Source: a virus
Virus record (IMG/VR): IMGVR_UViG_3300035130_000173
Coordinates: 1 to 46,218 of that record
Reading direction: 5' to 3' (one strand)
DNA: 46,218 bases
In this document: piece by piece, positions 1 through 7,167 of the stretch
Layout of the letters: each line of letters starts with the position of its first letter
Numbering within the stretch: the first letter of the stretch is position 1
Made by a program: the position numbers and the translations under genes
Notes under the pieces: generated by a model
What the model was told of the DNA's origin: nothing
The model's input: only the letters and a program-made list of their open reading frames with translations
Databases searched by the model: none

Positions 1-137
1 TTATGGTAGGAGAAATAATAAGTGAATATATTTTGACAGATAAGATAAATCCATTAATAATAAATAAATCAGTAGATAGGATTATGGATAATATCAACAG
101 GTGGGAAAAGTCCGATGAAGAAATTTACGATAATGAG
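1..137. repeat. Terminal direct repeat, left copy
   Basis: The first 137 bases match the last 137 (46082-46218) with one difference: position 11 is A here and G in the right copy. Bases 12-137 are identical over 126 bp. The repeat lies inside one open reading frame that continues across the junction, so it is best read as overlap of a circular or circularly permuted genome rather than a biological terminal repeat. The mismatch suggests real population variation. Confidence 0.9.
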
Positions 138-197
138 AATACCGATAAGGACATGGAAGAAGAATTAAGAAATAAATTAAATCCGATGAAGCAATGA
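1..197 (+). CDS. Hypothetical early protein, 3' part (split by the window ends)
   Basis: This frame is the continuation of the gene starting at 46009. The joined product would be about 89 residues: charged, helical-looking, with an acidic tail (DNENTDKDMEEEL). I do not recognise the family. An internal ATG at position 3 is in frame but is not the real start, because the upstream frame is open through the junction. The stop overlaps the ATG of the PD-(D/E)XK gene by 4 bases, so the two are probably translationally coupled. Confidence 0.7.
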   Translation, partial: MVGEIISEYILTDKINPLIINKSVDRIMDNINRWEKSDEEIYDNENTDKDMEEELRNKLNPMKQ

Positions 198-889
198 ATA
201 AAATAAAAACAATAAAAAAAGTAAGAATTGATTTTAATGAGCCGCACATAACCTATAGAAATTCCAAGGAACAGAAAATCGTTGGAGTTACTACTGCCCT
301 GAAAGAACTGGCCATACAAGCACTTGTTGGCTGGGCTTATAAAAAAGGTAAGGAAGGCCAAAATCTTTATGAACAGGGTGAATCTGCTAATGTTGGGACA
401 GTAATTCATGCAAGAATACTCGGTTACTTCTCAGGATATGAAATAGATAAATATAATATAAGCCAGGAAGTATGGGACTGGTCTGAAAATAGCATGAAAT
501 CATTTAAACAACATATTAGGGGTAAAAAAATTGAGGTGATTATAGCAGAAACACCATTAATAAGTGAAAAATATCAATATGGGGGTACACTTGATATATA
601 TGCCTATGTGGACAAAATCCGAGAACTTTGGGATTTTAAGAGTGGTTCGGGGATATATGAAACAAATATTTATCAGTTGGCGGCTCTTAAGAATCTGCTT
701 ATTGAAAATGGCTTTGAACCACCGGAAAGAATTGTTCCGGTAAATATTCCTAAAAGTCCAGACAGTAGTTTTGCATTACAAAATTTAGAAGCTGACGGGA
801 TTGATGATGAATTTCAAATATTTTTAGATAGTGTAGATATTTATTATAGGAAAAGAAAAATTAAAGCTAAGAAGAAAGGAAAGAAATAA
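194..889 (+). CDS. PD-(D/E)XK superfamily nuclease (Cas4/RecB-like)
   Basis: A 231-residue protein with the motif order of PD-(D/E)XK exonucleases: a histidine in VGTVIHARI (H72), an acidic residue near E119, aspartate in GGTLDIYAYV (D134), the catalytic core DFKSG (D147, K149) and a Q-containing helix YQLAALKNL (Q161). Phage members of this superfamily act as DNA exonucleases in recombination or replication. It has a very basic tail (KRKIKAKKKGKK). It overlaps the preceding stop by 4 bases and its stop overlaps the next start, so it sits in a recombination operon with the RDF-like gene. Exact polarity and substrate cannot be told from sequence. Confidence 0.8.
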   Translation: MNKIKTIKKVRIDFNEPHITYRNSKEQKIVGVTTALKELAIQALVGWAYKKGKEGQNLYEQGESANVGTVIHARILGYFSGYEIDKYNISQEVWDWSENSMKSFKQHIRGKKIEVIIAETPLISEKYQYGGTLDIYAYVDKIRELWDFKSGSGIYETNIYQLAALKNLLIENGFEPPERIVPVNIPKSPDSSFALQNLEADGIDDEFQIFLDSVDIYYRKRKIKAKKKGKK

Positions 890-1845
890 TGCCAATAAAA
901 GATTTTCAAGGACGTGGCCGGATTCCACGTTTAGGTAAGATACGGTTAGGGATAAAGAAACAAGGAACAAAATCCGACTATCCGTCAGCAGTAGACTATT
1001 TCGTTTGTCCCATAGAAGTAAGGGCAGTCTATGGGGACAAACCCAAAAAACTGCAAATAGCTTTTCATTCTGACAGTCTTGAAGAAGTCTTTCCACAGTA
1101 TTACAAACGTTACGGCAAGTCTACCGGCCTTGTCTGTAAGGGTGATGGTGAGATTGCTAATTGTATAAATACCGATACGGGAGAGTTTGAAGAAATTGAT
1201 TGTCGGGGCAGGGATTGTGAGTTTTATAAAAAGAACAAGTGCAAGGCAATAGGAAACCTGTACTTTATGATTAGGGGGGTTAAGAGATTTGGAGTATACC
1301 AGCTTGACACATCAAGCTACAACACAATCTTAAACGTAAATGGCGGTATAGAATATGCAAAGAAACTGACAGGCGGCAGACTTGCTACACTTCCATTTAT
1401 CCTTGAAGTAGTACCCCAGGAAGTAAACCCCGAGGGAAAGAAGAAGACTGTCTATGTGCTTCATCTTGAAGCAGACGTAGATAAAATGATGAAAGCTCTG
1501 GAGAATCCAAGTAAAGATATATTAAGTCTTGAAGGACCGTCAATCCCAGAAGGAAAGGACATTGAAGAAGACTTACATGAAAAGGGTTTGGTCAAATCAA
1601 TTAAAGTAACCGTAGATGAACTTAAAGATATGTGGATTAAGGTCGGCAAGCTTGGAAAGACTAAGGAAAAATTTAAAAAGTACTTGATTGAAAAATACAA
1701 AATCAAAGAGTCCTCAAAAGAACTTTCAAGGAAGCAGTTTGATGAAGTTATGGCCGAACTTAAAAAAGAACAGGAAAAAAAAGATAAGGAAGATGAACAA
1801 CTGGAAAAGGACATTGAACAAGCTGAAAAAGAAGGATTATTTTAA
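889..1845 (+). CDS. Recombination-directionality-factor-like / metal-binding phage protein
   Basis: A 318-residue protein opening with MPIKDFQGRGRIPRLGKIRLG, a start typical of phage proteins annotated as recombination directionality factor-like or hydrolase/metal-binding protein. A cysteine cluster (C83, C92, C105, C110, C118) is followed by YQLDTSSYNTILNVNGGIEY, the best conserved stretch of that group. The last 100 residues are highly charged and probably coiled coil. Such proteins usually sit beside PD-(D/E)XK nucleases, as here (ATG overlaps the nuclease stop). A true RDF needs a partner integrase and none is visible, so a general recombination or DNA-binding role is more likely. Confidence 0.6.
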   Translation: MPIKDFQGRGRIPRLGKIRLGIKKQGTKSDYPSAVDYFVCPIEVRAVYGDKPKKLQIAFHSDSLEEVFPQYYKRYGKSTGLVCKGDGEIANCINTDTGEFEEIDCRGRDCEFYKKNKCKAIGNLYFMIRGVKRFGVYQLDTSSYNTILNVNGGIEYAKKLTGGRLATLPFILEVVPQEVNPEGKKKTVYVLHLEADVDKMMKALENPSKDILSLEGPSIPEGKDIEEDLHEKGLVKSIKVTVDELKDMWIKVGKLGKTKEKFKKYLIEKYKIKESSKELSRKQFDEVMAELKKEQEKKDKEDEQLEKDIEQAEKEGLF

Positions 1846-1882
1846 ATATGGGGCAGCACTTAATTGTTTATGAAAGGAGATT

Positions 1883-1951
1883 ATGTCTTTTAAGGGATGG
1901 ATTAAAAGGTTAAATCTAAAATTATTAAATTCTAAGTGTTGCCCTGACTGA
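1883..1951 (+). CDS. Possible 22-residue peptide
   Basis: A short frame with a good ribosome site (AAAGGAGA, 5 bases before the ATG) encodes a basic peptide ending in NSKCCPD. It lies in the 130-base gap after the RDF-like gene. No other evidence supports expression. Confidence 0.3.
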   Translation: MSFKGWIKRLNLKLLNSKCCPD

Positions 1952-1975
1952 AATATTATTTATAAGGAGGATTAA

Positions 1976-2335
1976 ATGAAAAAAGTTATTGAAAGGGGTA
2001 ATTGGGAAATCAAGGGAGGATATTGTAAGCACTGTATTAATTATTTTGGGATAGTTAACTTCGCTTCAATTGATTATTGTCCATACTGTGGCTCAAAGAA
2101 TATTACTGTACCCACATATACAGATAGGAATAAGATACCCACTCTTGACATATCTCTATCCGAAGATTTGATATGTATGATAAAAGAACCAGAAACTCCA
2201 TCCGAAATAGTAGATAAGATAAAAGAGATATACCACAGTAATCGAGAAAGAGATTTAGCAGAAAGTAATCAAGACGAAGAAGAAATGGAAAAACTACTAT
2301 ATAAGCTAAAAGATTTAGCAGAAAAACATGACTAA
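1976..2335 (+). CDS. Zinc-ribbon protein, unknown function
   Basis: A 119-residue protein. The first half contains CKHC (residues 17-20) and CPYC (35-38), spaced as a zinc ribbon; the second half is a charged, probably helical region (EEEMEKLLYKLKDLAEKH). The start has a strong ribosome site (AAGGAGG). It is not assigned to a family. It is one of at least seven small Cys-pair proteins in this genome, several lying in the early arc. Confidence 0.65.
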   Translation: MKKVIERGNWEIKGGYCKHCINYFGIVNFASIDYCPYCGSKNITVPTYTDRNKIPTLDISLSEDLICMIKEPETPSEIVDKIKEIYHSNRERDLAESNQDEEEMEKLLYKLKDLAEKHD

Positions 2336-2383
2336 ACAATTACAACTAAGCATTATAGAACAAAAGGATTGGAGGAAGTTGGT

Positions 2384-2482
2384 ATGACCTACTACAAAAA
2401 AATACAAATAGCATTTTATATAATAATTCTTACAGGTTTAGTATGTGGGATTGCCTGTAGGTTTTGGGGGTGGGGAGCGTGA
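2384..2482 (+). CDS. Small single-pass membrane peptide
   Basis: A 32-residue peptide with one hydrophobic segment (IAFYIIILTGLVCGIAC) and a good ribosome site (GGAGGAAG) before the ATG. Its stop overlaps the GTG of the next gene (GTGA). No function can be assigned. Confidence 0.5.
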   Translation: MTYYKKIQIAFYIIILTGLVCGIACRFWGWGA

Positions 2483-2829
2483 GCACAACTTTTAAATTAA
2501 AAATTACTCCTGGCTATTCTTCTTTAGTAGATGAAGATTGGACAGAATCTTTTGTAGAAAGTCTTATAGAAAAACCCGATTGGGATGCCATAAAAGAAAT
2601 AGCATTAAATCGTCTTTTTTGTCCTGAATATTGTAGATTTTGTAAAACAAAAATTGATGATTTTGCTAATTATATAATCAAGAAAAACGCTTCACGTGGT
2701 GGGAGCGCAAGCGGTGGCAGAGATTGTAGGGAAATAAAAGAAATACTTCAAAAGGCGTACTTGATTTGGATTATAGAGGAAACAGCTAAAAGAAGGATGA
2801 ATATAAATATAAAATTTGAGACTTTTTAA
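2479..2829 (+). CDS. Hypothetical protein with Cys pairs
   Basis: 116 residues from GTG at 2479, chosen because it overlaps the upstream stop and follows GGGGTGGGGAG; an upstream TTG at 2464 is possible. It contains CPEYCRFC, a possible metal site, and an unusual Gly/Ser patch (ASRGGSASGGR) between two helical parts. Family unknown. Confidence 0.55.
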   Translation: MSTTFKLKITPGYSSLVDEDWTESFVESLIEKPDWDAIKEIALNRLFCPEYCRFCKTKIDDFANYIIKKNASRGGSASGGRDCREIKEILQKAYLIWIIEETAKRRMNINIKFETF

Positions 2830-3063
2830 ATGAAAATAATAGCTATTCTTGAAATGAATTATTTAAGAGGTAAGATAATGATTCCAACAGTTTTACCAGA
2901 TTTAAGAATACCATTTTTGGAAGGTAGTAGGATTATGGAATCAGCAGAATCTATGGAAATTCCAGATAAACCATCAATCTCAACACTATTATTCAGATTA
3001 ATAAAAACAGAGCAAATTAATAAAACAGTTTTTGCTTATTATAAATTTGAAAGATTTGATTAA
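2830..3063 (+). CDS. Hypothetical protein
   Basis: A 77-residue frame that starts directly after the preceding stop, with no obvious ribosome site of its own before the first ATG; an internal ATG after AAGAGGTAAGATA may be the real start. Composition is ordinary and no motif is recognised. Confidence 0.4.
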   Translation: MKIIAILEMNYLRGKIMIPTVLPDLRIPFLEGSRIMESAESMEIPDKPSISTLLFRLIKTEQINKTVFAYYKFERFD

Positions 3064-3156
3064 ATGAAAAACCATAAACACATACGCTATATAGCAATAT
3101 CTATAGGATTAATTCTTATAGTGGGGATTATTATAATTAAATGTATAGGAGGGTGA
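3064..3156 (+). CDS. Small single-pass membrane peptide
   Basis: A 30-residue peptide with a basic N-terminus (KNHKHIR) followed by one strongly hydrophobic helix (AISIGLILIVGIIII), ending KCIGG. It abuts the upstream gene and is followed 2 bases later by another membrane peptide. Confidence 0.45.
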   Translation: MKNHKHIRYIAISIGLILIVGIIIIKCIGG

Positions 3157-3158
3157 AG

Positions 3159-3281
3159 ATGATAAATGCTTTATTGATAAGTCTGTTAGTGATTACTTCT
3201 TTGGAATTGGGTGTTGGTGTTATTATGGCTTTTGTTTGGTTGATATTTATAATCATAACATCATTATATTTCATAGATTAA
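3159..3281 (+). CDS. Small two-helix membrane protein
   Basis: A 40-residue protein made almost entirely of hydrophobic residues, enough for one or two membrane helices. The ribosome site is strong (AGGAGGG before ATG). It is the second of two adjacent membrane peptides just upstream of the structured element at 3303-3467. Function unknown. Confidence 0.5.
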   Translation: MINALLISLLVITSLELGVGVIMAFVWLIFIIITSLYFID

Positions 3282-3285
3282 ATTC

Positions 3286-3302
3286 ATTATATTTTAGTTT
3301 TA
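3286..3302 (+). repeat. 17-bp direct repeat, left copy
   Basis: The 17-base sequence starting ATTATATTTTAG recurs exactly at 3468-3484. The two copies flank a compact, base-paired 165-base element, as expected for insertion with a target duplication or excision between short repeats. Confidence 0.7.
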
Positions 3303-3467
3303 AATAGTTTGGGGTGAATCTATGCAGGTTAATAACCAAGATAAGAAGTGCCTGTCAACGCTAAGGATAAGAAGCAGGGTATCGAGAGGTATCAAGGTGT
3401 CTTATTCGCATTTGCAAATGATACGTTGCCCACAGCTTATCACCTGTATAGAGAACCCCACCCAATT
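3303..3467 (+). ncRNA. Structured element, candidate phage ncRNA or mobile RNA element
   Basis: This stretch is richer in GC than its surroundings and folds into one nested structure that I can trace by eye: an outer helix TGGGGT/ACCCCA (3310-3315 with 3455-3460) continued by a 10-bp helix 3319-3328/3443-3452 with one G-U; then GATAAG/CTTATC (3340-3345/3436-3441); CAACG/CGTTG (3356-3360/3424-3428); GATAAGA/TCTTATT (3366-3372/3400-3406); and a hairpin around CATTTGCAAATG (3409-3420). All helices are compatible. A 55-codon frame (3322-3489) overlaps it, but its product looks unlike the neighbours. The strand is inferred from the surrounding genes. I do not recognise the RNA class. Confidence 0.6.
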
Positions 3468-3484
3468 ATTATATTTTAGTTTTA
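3468..3484 (+). repeat. 17-bp direct repeat, right copy
   Basis: Exact copy of 3286-3302, at the right edge of the structured element and just before an unusual run of nine to ten G residues (3489-3497) that also serves as the ribosome-site region of the next gene. Confidence 0.7.
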
Positions 3485-3499
3485 GTTAGGGGGGGGGAG

Positions 3500-3673
3500 A
3501 TGGACTTTATAGGTTATTTAAATCAATTTTTTCAAGAAAATCCCGAACAATTAAACACAACTGAAGAAAAAGCTCTAAGGAAACAGATGGAATTTGAAAA
3601 TGAAATTAGATTAGAGGAATTTGTAAATTCTCCAGTAGAATTACCTAAAAAAATACAGAAAGGAAATAATTGA
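3500..3673 (+). CDS. Small acidic hypothetical protein
   Basis: A 57-residue acidic protein (many Glu, two short helices likely) preceded by a very G-rich ribosome site (GGGGGGGGGAG). Its stop overlaps the TTG start of the 3D-domain gene (TTGA). No family recognised. Confidence 0.55.
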   Translation: MDFIGYLNQFFQENPEQLNTTEEKALRKQMEFENEIRLEEFVNSPVELPKKIQKGNN

Positions 3674-4221
3674 AAAGAAATAAACTTACAATCTTAATCT
3701 TAATAGCAATGATATTTACTCTTATTATTATAATTCTAATAAGGGAAAATCAGTACAATATAAATATGGCCGATTATCTTAGCCGAGAAGTACAGCGGGA
3801 AAATGTCAGGTTAAAACTGCTTAGTGGATTTGTAGATAATTATAATGAACTGCAAGATGAATACTTAGAGCTTAACTTAAAATACGATAAGCTTGCCAAA
3901 GATTTTGGATATTATAATGATAGCTGGGAAGAATTTATCATTACTGGATATTCTGCCAATGACCCACAGCAAGGCACGAACAATATAATAGCCACCACTT
4001 TTAACCTTGACTTAACCAGAGTCCAAAACTTGCCCATAATCGCTACCGACCCTGACGTTATATCGCTTTATTCCATAGTCGAGATTAAAGACCTGGGTGC
4101 TTATATAAGTTTGGACACTGGCGGTTTGATAAGGGGAAACCGTATAGATATTTATTTTGATAGTAAGGATAAGGCATTGGAATTTGGTGTGCAGGAAAGA
4201 GAAGTGAGGATTATTAAATGA
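3670..4221 (+). CDS. Membrane-anchored 3D-domain protein (cell-wall active)
   Basis: 183 residues: an N-terminal membrane helix (residues 5-24), a coiled-coil-like segment (about 34-78), then a 3D domain. The domain shows GYSANDPQQGTNN, an internal region with IATDPDVISLYSIVEI, and the signature SLDTGGLIRGNRIDIYF with the conserved acidic residues. 3D domains occur in Gram-positive resuscitation factors and resemble MltA-type lytic transglycosylases. The topology places the domain outside the membrane. Its position in the early arc, far from the lysis genes, argues against a plain endolysin; a role in local wall remodelling or superinfection is possible. TTG start, overlapping the upstream stop. 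Confidence 0.7.
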   Translation: MKRNKLTILILIAMIFTLIIIILIRENQYNINMADYLSREVQRENVRLKLLSGFVDNYNELQDEYLELNLKYDKLAKDFGYYNDSWEEFIITGYSANDPQQGTNNIIATTFNLDLTRVQNLPIIATDPDVISLYSIVEIKDLGAYISLDTGGLIRGNRIDIYFDSKDKALEFGVQEREVRIIK

Positions 4222-4916
4222 TTAAACCATATTATGAAGAAGAAAATATTACTATTTACAATGGAGATTGTTTGAAAGTGATGAAGGAATTGCCAGATAA
4301 AAGTATTGATTGTGTAATTACTGACCCGCCATATAAAGTAAGTCAAAAATATGGTGGTGGTATAGATGCAGACAATTTAACTGCAGTAAGTAGTGTCTTA
4401 AAAATAATGCCTGAAATTTCAAGAGTATTAAAACCCAATAGGTTTGGGGTAATTTTTTATGATAATAGAATTTTACCATTTTTATTTGAAAGTATTAAGG
4501 GAACAAATTTGATTTATAGAAAACAAATTTTTCTTTACAGAAGATGGGGAAATGCTAACCGTTGGTGTGGTTGGATGCAAACCACTGACCCAGTTTGTAT
4601 ATTTATAAATGGTTATAATAAACCCTTTATGCCCAAGATTAAGGGGCGAGTATTACACGATGTTTTTATTAAAGATAAACCAGAAAAATTTAATGCAGAA
4701 CATTTAGCACAAAAACCCCTTGAAATGATAAAACACATAATAGGTTGGTGTAGTGATGAAAATGAAATAATTTTAGATTGTTATTTGGGTTCAGGCACAA
4801 CCGCAAGAGCCTGTAAAGATTTAGGACGCAAATGTATAGGTATAGAAATAAGTAAAAAATATTGTGATATAGCAATTAGAAGATTGGGACAGGAGGTATT
4901 AAATCTAAATGATTAA
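4218..4916 (+). CDS. DNA methyltransferase, beta-class N6-adenine/N4-cytosine type
   Basis: 232 residues with the catalytic motif DPPYK (motif IV) near the N-terminus, preceded by GDCLKVMKELPDKSIDCVIT, and the AdoMet-binding motif DCYLGSGTTARAC (motif I) near the C-terminus. This motif order is that of beta-class amino-methyltransferases. There is no linked restriction enzyme, so it is probably an orphan enzyme protecting phage DNA from host restriction or marking it. The target sequence cannot be read from the protein. Start overlaps the 3D gene stop (ATGA). Confidence 0.85.
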   Translation: MIKPYYEEENITIYNGDCLKVMKELPDKSIDCVITDPPYKVSQKYGGGIDADNLTAVSSVLKIMPEISRVLKPNRFGVIFYDNRILPFLFESIKGTNLIYRKQIFLYRRWGNANRWCGWMQTTDPVCIFINGYNKPFMPKIKGRVLHDVFIKDKPEKFNAEHLAQKPLEMIKHIIGWCSDENEIILDCYLGSGTTARACKDLGRKCIGIEISKKYCDIAIRRLGQEVLNLND

Positions 4917-5001
4917 ACAACTACTATTCATAATTTTTATTATATTTTTAGCAGTTATAAGTTGGGTGTTGATTACAATTATTAATATGAAAGGAAGATA
5001 A
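4909..5001 (+). CDS. Small single-pass membrane peptide
   Basis: A 30-residue peptide, almost all hydrophobic (LLFIIFIIFLAVISWVLITII) with a basic end (MKGR). It overlaps the methyltransferase stop and is followed by the duplicated cassette. Function unknown. Confidence 0.45.
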   Translation: MIKQLLFIIFIIFLAVISWVLITIINMKGR

Positions 5002-5002
5002 A

Positions 5003-5290
5003 ATGACAAATAAAGAGAAAATGTATCTTATAAGTGAAGAAGATATAAAAAGAATTAAATTTATGTTTAAAACTTATAGAAATGCTTATAATGCCATAGA
5101 TGATTTCCTCAAATCCAAAATTCCAGTAGAGATTATTGCAGACGGTGTTATTGGTGGAATACATTATATTCCACCAAATTCTGTTGAGATTGAATTTAAA
5201 ATTAAACCACCAATAAAAATTACAGTTGGTCAGGTTTTTGAAATAAACAAATCAGGCACTCTCTTTTGGGTGCAGGATAAAGAGGAATGA
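5003..5290 (+). CDS. Cassette gene A, copy 1 (hypothetical)
   Basis: A 95-residue protein whose first 9 residues (MTNKEKMYL) and last 13 (KSGTLFWVQDKEE) are the same as in the gene at 9175-9471, while the middle differs. DNA at both ends is nearly identical too. The preceding AGGAAGATAAA is the ribosome site. No known domain; the conserved ends around a variable core suggest module exchange by recombination at the shared ends. Confidence 0.6.
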   Translation: MTNKEKMYLISEEDIKRIKFMFKTYRNAYNAIDDFLKSKIPVEIIADGVIGGIHYIPPNSVEIEFKIKPPIKITVGQVFEINKSGTLFWVQDKEE

Positions 5291-5511
5291 TGAAAGTAAT
5301 AGATAGAATATTGGTTGATGGAGTAGGGCAGATTTATAGAAGTTATGCTAAAGAAGTACCAGAAGATATTGAAGTAATTAAAAAAAATGGTGAAATGGCC
5401 GAAGTTGACTGGTATAAGCAGGGTAATATGGAATGGAATGGTAAATATGTAATTGAGGTTGAGTATATTGATTTACCAAGCAATTTAAAAACCAAAAAGA
5501 AAGGTAAATAA
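5287..5511 (+). CDS. Cassette gene B, copy 1 (hypothetical)
   Basis: 74 residues, overlapping gene A (ATGA). The C-terminus LKTKKKGK and the DNA around the stop are identical to those of the gene at 9472-9681, but the rest is unrelated in sequence. The body looks like a small beta-rich domain (EVDWYKQGNMEWNGKYVIEVEYIDL). Family unknown. Confidence 0.55.
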   Translation: MMKVIDRILVDGVGQIYRSYAKEVPEDIEVIKKNGEMAEVDWYKQGNMEWNGKYVIEVEYIDLPSNLKTKKKGK

Positions 5512-5663
5512 TGGAGATAAATAATAATAAGGAATCCGAAATGGTAAACCCACACTGGAACAACAAAAACAATTTAGCAAGAATTGGCTATAAAACATTT
5601 AGGGGTTTAGTCGGTATGCTCAAGAGGATAAATGACAGTTGTATCAAAAAGAGATATAAATAA
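5511..5663 (+). CDS. Cassette gene C, copy 1 (hypothetical)
   Basis: A 50-residue basic protein starting MEIN, sharing the TAATG overlap with gene B and the first bases (ATGGAGATAAAT) with its counterpart at 9681; the rest diverges. It ends CIKKRYK. Function unknown. Confidence 0.5.
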   Translation: MEINNNKESEMVNPHWNNKNNLARIGYKTFRGLVGMLKRINDSCIKKRYK

Positions 5664-5870
5664 ATGATTGAAATAATAAGATATTTAAATAGAAATGATT
5701 TTAATAGATATATAAATAAACATGGAGCAGGCATATTCATATATTTTGATAAATTATCTTATTGTTTTAGTGCTCAAAAAACTAAAGAATATAATATTCC
5801 AATAAAAATTATAATCCCAGAAGAAAAAGATTTAGGACAAGAGGTATTGAATTTTACGGAGGTTAAGTGA
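5664..5870 (+). CDS. Hypothetical protein
   Basis: A 68-residue protein starting immediately after the previous stop. No motif recognised; short alternating strands and helices are likely. Its stop overlaps the GTG of the replication gene, so it is in the same operon. Confidence 0.5.
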   Translation: MIEIIRYLNRNDFNRYINKHGAGIFIYFDKLSYCFSAQKTKEYNIPIKIIIPEEKDLGQEVLNFTEVK

Positions 5871-6742
5871 GAAGAAATTGGATTAAATTATATGTAGACC
5901 AGACACTTAGGGGGAGTTGTTTTGATGAGCTTTTACCTGATGAAAGATTTGTCTGGTTCGGGTTTTTACTGTTAGCTGGAGATAATGCCTGTGAGGGAAA
6001 GATATCAATTACTGAAGAAATGGGCTATACAAACAATCAATTATCGGTACTTTTGAAGTGTAAAAAGTCATTAATTGAGCGTTCAATTGGCAAAATGATA
6101 GCCGTAAATAAGATAAAAATAGGCAAAAATAACGTCATAAAAATAGTCAATTGGCAGAAATATCAATCTGAATATCAGCGTCAAAAGCCATATCGTAGTA
6201 ACGAAAAGTTACTAAGCGGAGTTACTACCGAGGGTGACGGTATAGAAAGAGAAGGAGAAAGAGATATAGAAAGAGATATAGATAAAGATAAGAATATTAA
6301 TATATATAAGGAGCTTTTAGATTTTTTTAATAATAAATTTAATTCTAAATACCGTTTAACCGATAAATTAAAATCACATATAAAGCAACGTCTTAAAACA
6401 TACAGTCAAGAAGAAATAAAACAAGCTATATCAATAATGGCAGCAACCCCATTTTACAGGGGAAAGAACGACCGTAACTGGAAAGCCGACCCGCAGTACC
6501 TTTTTAGAAATGATGACAACATAGATAGATTATTAAACAATATAGAAATTAAGAAACGGTTAGTCCAAGCAGATAAAGCCGAAGCTAAATGGAACGAGGT
6601 CAAGGAGAAACCGGAAAAAGAACTAACTCCCCAGCAGAAGAAACAGCAAAGAATAATTTATTTAAAGACAATGATAAATGCAAAATCTAAAAACAGCGAG
6701 CGGTATAGGAAAGAATTAAGAGAATTGGAAAAACAATATTAA
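5867..6742 (+). CDS. Phage replication initiation protein (replisome organizer type)
   Basis: 291 residues in two parts. The N-terminal part (1-110) resembles winged-helix replisome organizers (RRNWIKLYVDQTLRGSCF, FVWFGFLLLAGDNACEGKI, WQKYQSEYQRQKPYR). A low-complexity linker (EREGERDIERDIDKDKN) leads to a C-terminal domain (about 150-225) like the conserved C-terminus of Gram-positive phage replication proteins (TDKLKSHIKQRLK, SIMAATPFYRGKNDRNWK, YLFRNDDNIDRLLNN). Such proteins bind the origin and recruit host helicase. The start is GTG after CGGAGG. An origin may lie within or near this gene, but I could not identify iterons. Confidence 0.75.
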   Translation: MRRNWIKLYVDQTLRGSCFDELLPDERFVWFGFLLLAGDNACEGKISITEEMGYTNNQLSVLLKCKKSLIERSIGKMIAVNKIKIGKNNVIKIVNWQKYQSEYQRQKPYRSNEKLLSGVTTEGDGIEREGERDIERDIDKDKNINIYKELLDFFNNKFNSKYRLTDKLKSHIKQRLKTYSQEEIKQAISIMAATPFYRGKNDRNWKADPQYLFRNDDNIDRLLNNIEIKKRLVQADKAEAKWNEVKEKPEKELTPQQKKQQRIIYLKTMINAKSKNSERYRKELRELEKQY

Positions 6743-6758
6743 CATTTAGGAGGAATAA

Positions 6759-6914
6759 ATGAGGTTAGAGATATTAAATTATGAAGTAGATTTTATGACA
6801 TGGTTTGCATTTGCTATTGGTGATTTTTTAGGAATAGATTTACATACTTATTTTAATTATGAAACACATTTAGAGCTTTGGATTGGCAATAAAATTTATG
6901 AAAAGAGGTGGTAG
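6759..6914 (+). CDS. Small hypothetical protein
   Basis: A 51-residue acidic, aromatic-rich protein with a strong ribosome site (TAGGAGGAATAA). Its last codons overlap the next gene. Family unknown. Confidence 0.5.
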   Translation: MRLEILNYEVDFMTWFAFAIGDFLGIDLHTYFNYETHLELWIGNKIYEKRW

Positions 6915-7159
6915 GGGTGATAACAAAAAATGATATTGAGGAAGCAAAAAGAATAAATGGCTTCATAGTTGAGGATTTTGAAAAAGATATTGAAAAGATT
7001 GCCTTAATGGTTGCGAATTTAATAGATAAGAACTTTGCTCCGAATTTAACTATTAGAGAAATCCACAACGCTATAGAGGATAAAACAACATTTAAAAGAA
7101 AAGGGGATGGAGAATATGAATGGAAATATGCAACTAAATTATTACCTTATGGGTGTTAG
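6908..7159 (+). CDS. Hypothetical protein
   Basis: 83 residues if GTG at 6908 is used; GTG at 6917 (after GAGGTGGTAGGG) is equally plausible. The centre is a helical stretch (EDFEKDIEKIALMVANLID). No domain recognised. Confidence 0.5.
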   Translation: MVGVITKNDIEEAKRINGFIVEDFEKDIEKIALMVANLIDKNFAPNLTIREIHNAIEDKTTFKRKGDGEYEWKYATKLLPYGC

Positions 7160-7167
7160 GAGTACCA

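Noticed and set aside
1-137. Biological direct terminal repeat of a virion
   Set aside because: The repeat is short, lies inside a gene, carries a mismatch and is at an arbitrary map position; assembly overlap of a circular map is simpler.
125-409. Minus-strand frames at 125-409, 824-1096, 1461-1814, 17636-18070 and similar
   Set aside because: All lie opposite well-supported genes, lack ribosome sites and give Ser/Phe/Leu-rich products typical of antisense of AT-rich coding DNA.
3303-3467. Retron msr-msd or diversity-generating element
   Set aside because: The closed ends and stems are suggestive, but there is no reverse transcriptase gene and no template/variable repeat pair.
3322-3489. 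55-codon protein gene within the structured element
   Set aside because: Codon use and composition differ from neighbours and the base pairing explains the sequence better; not excluded.
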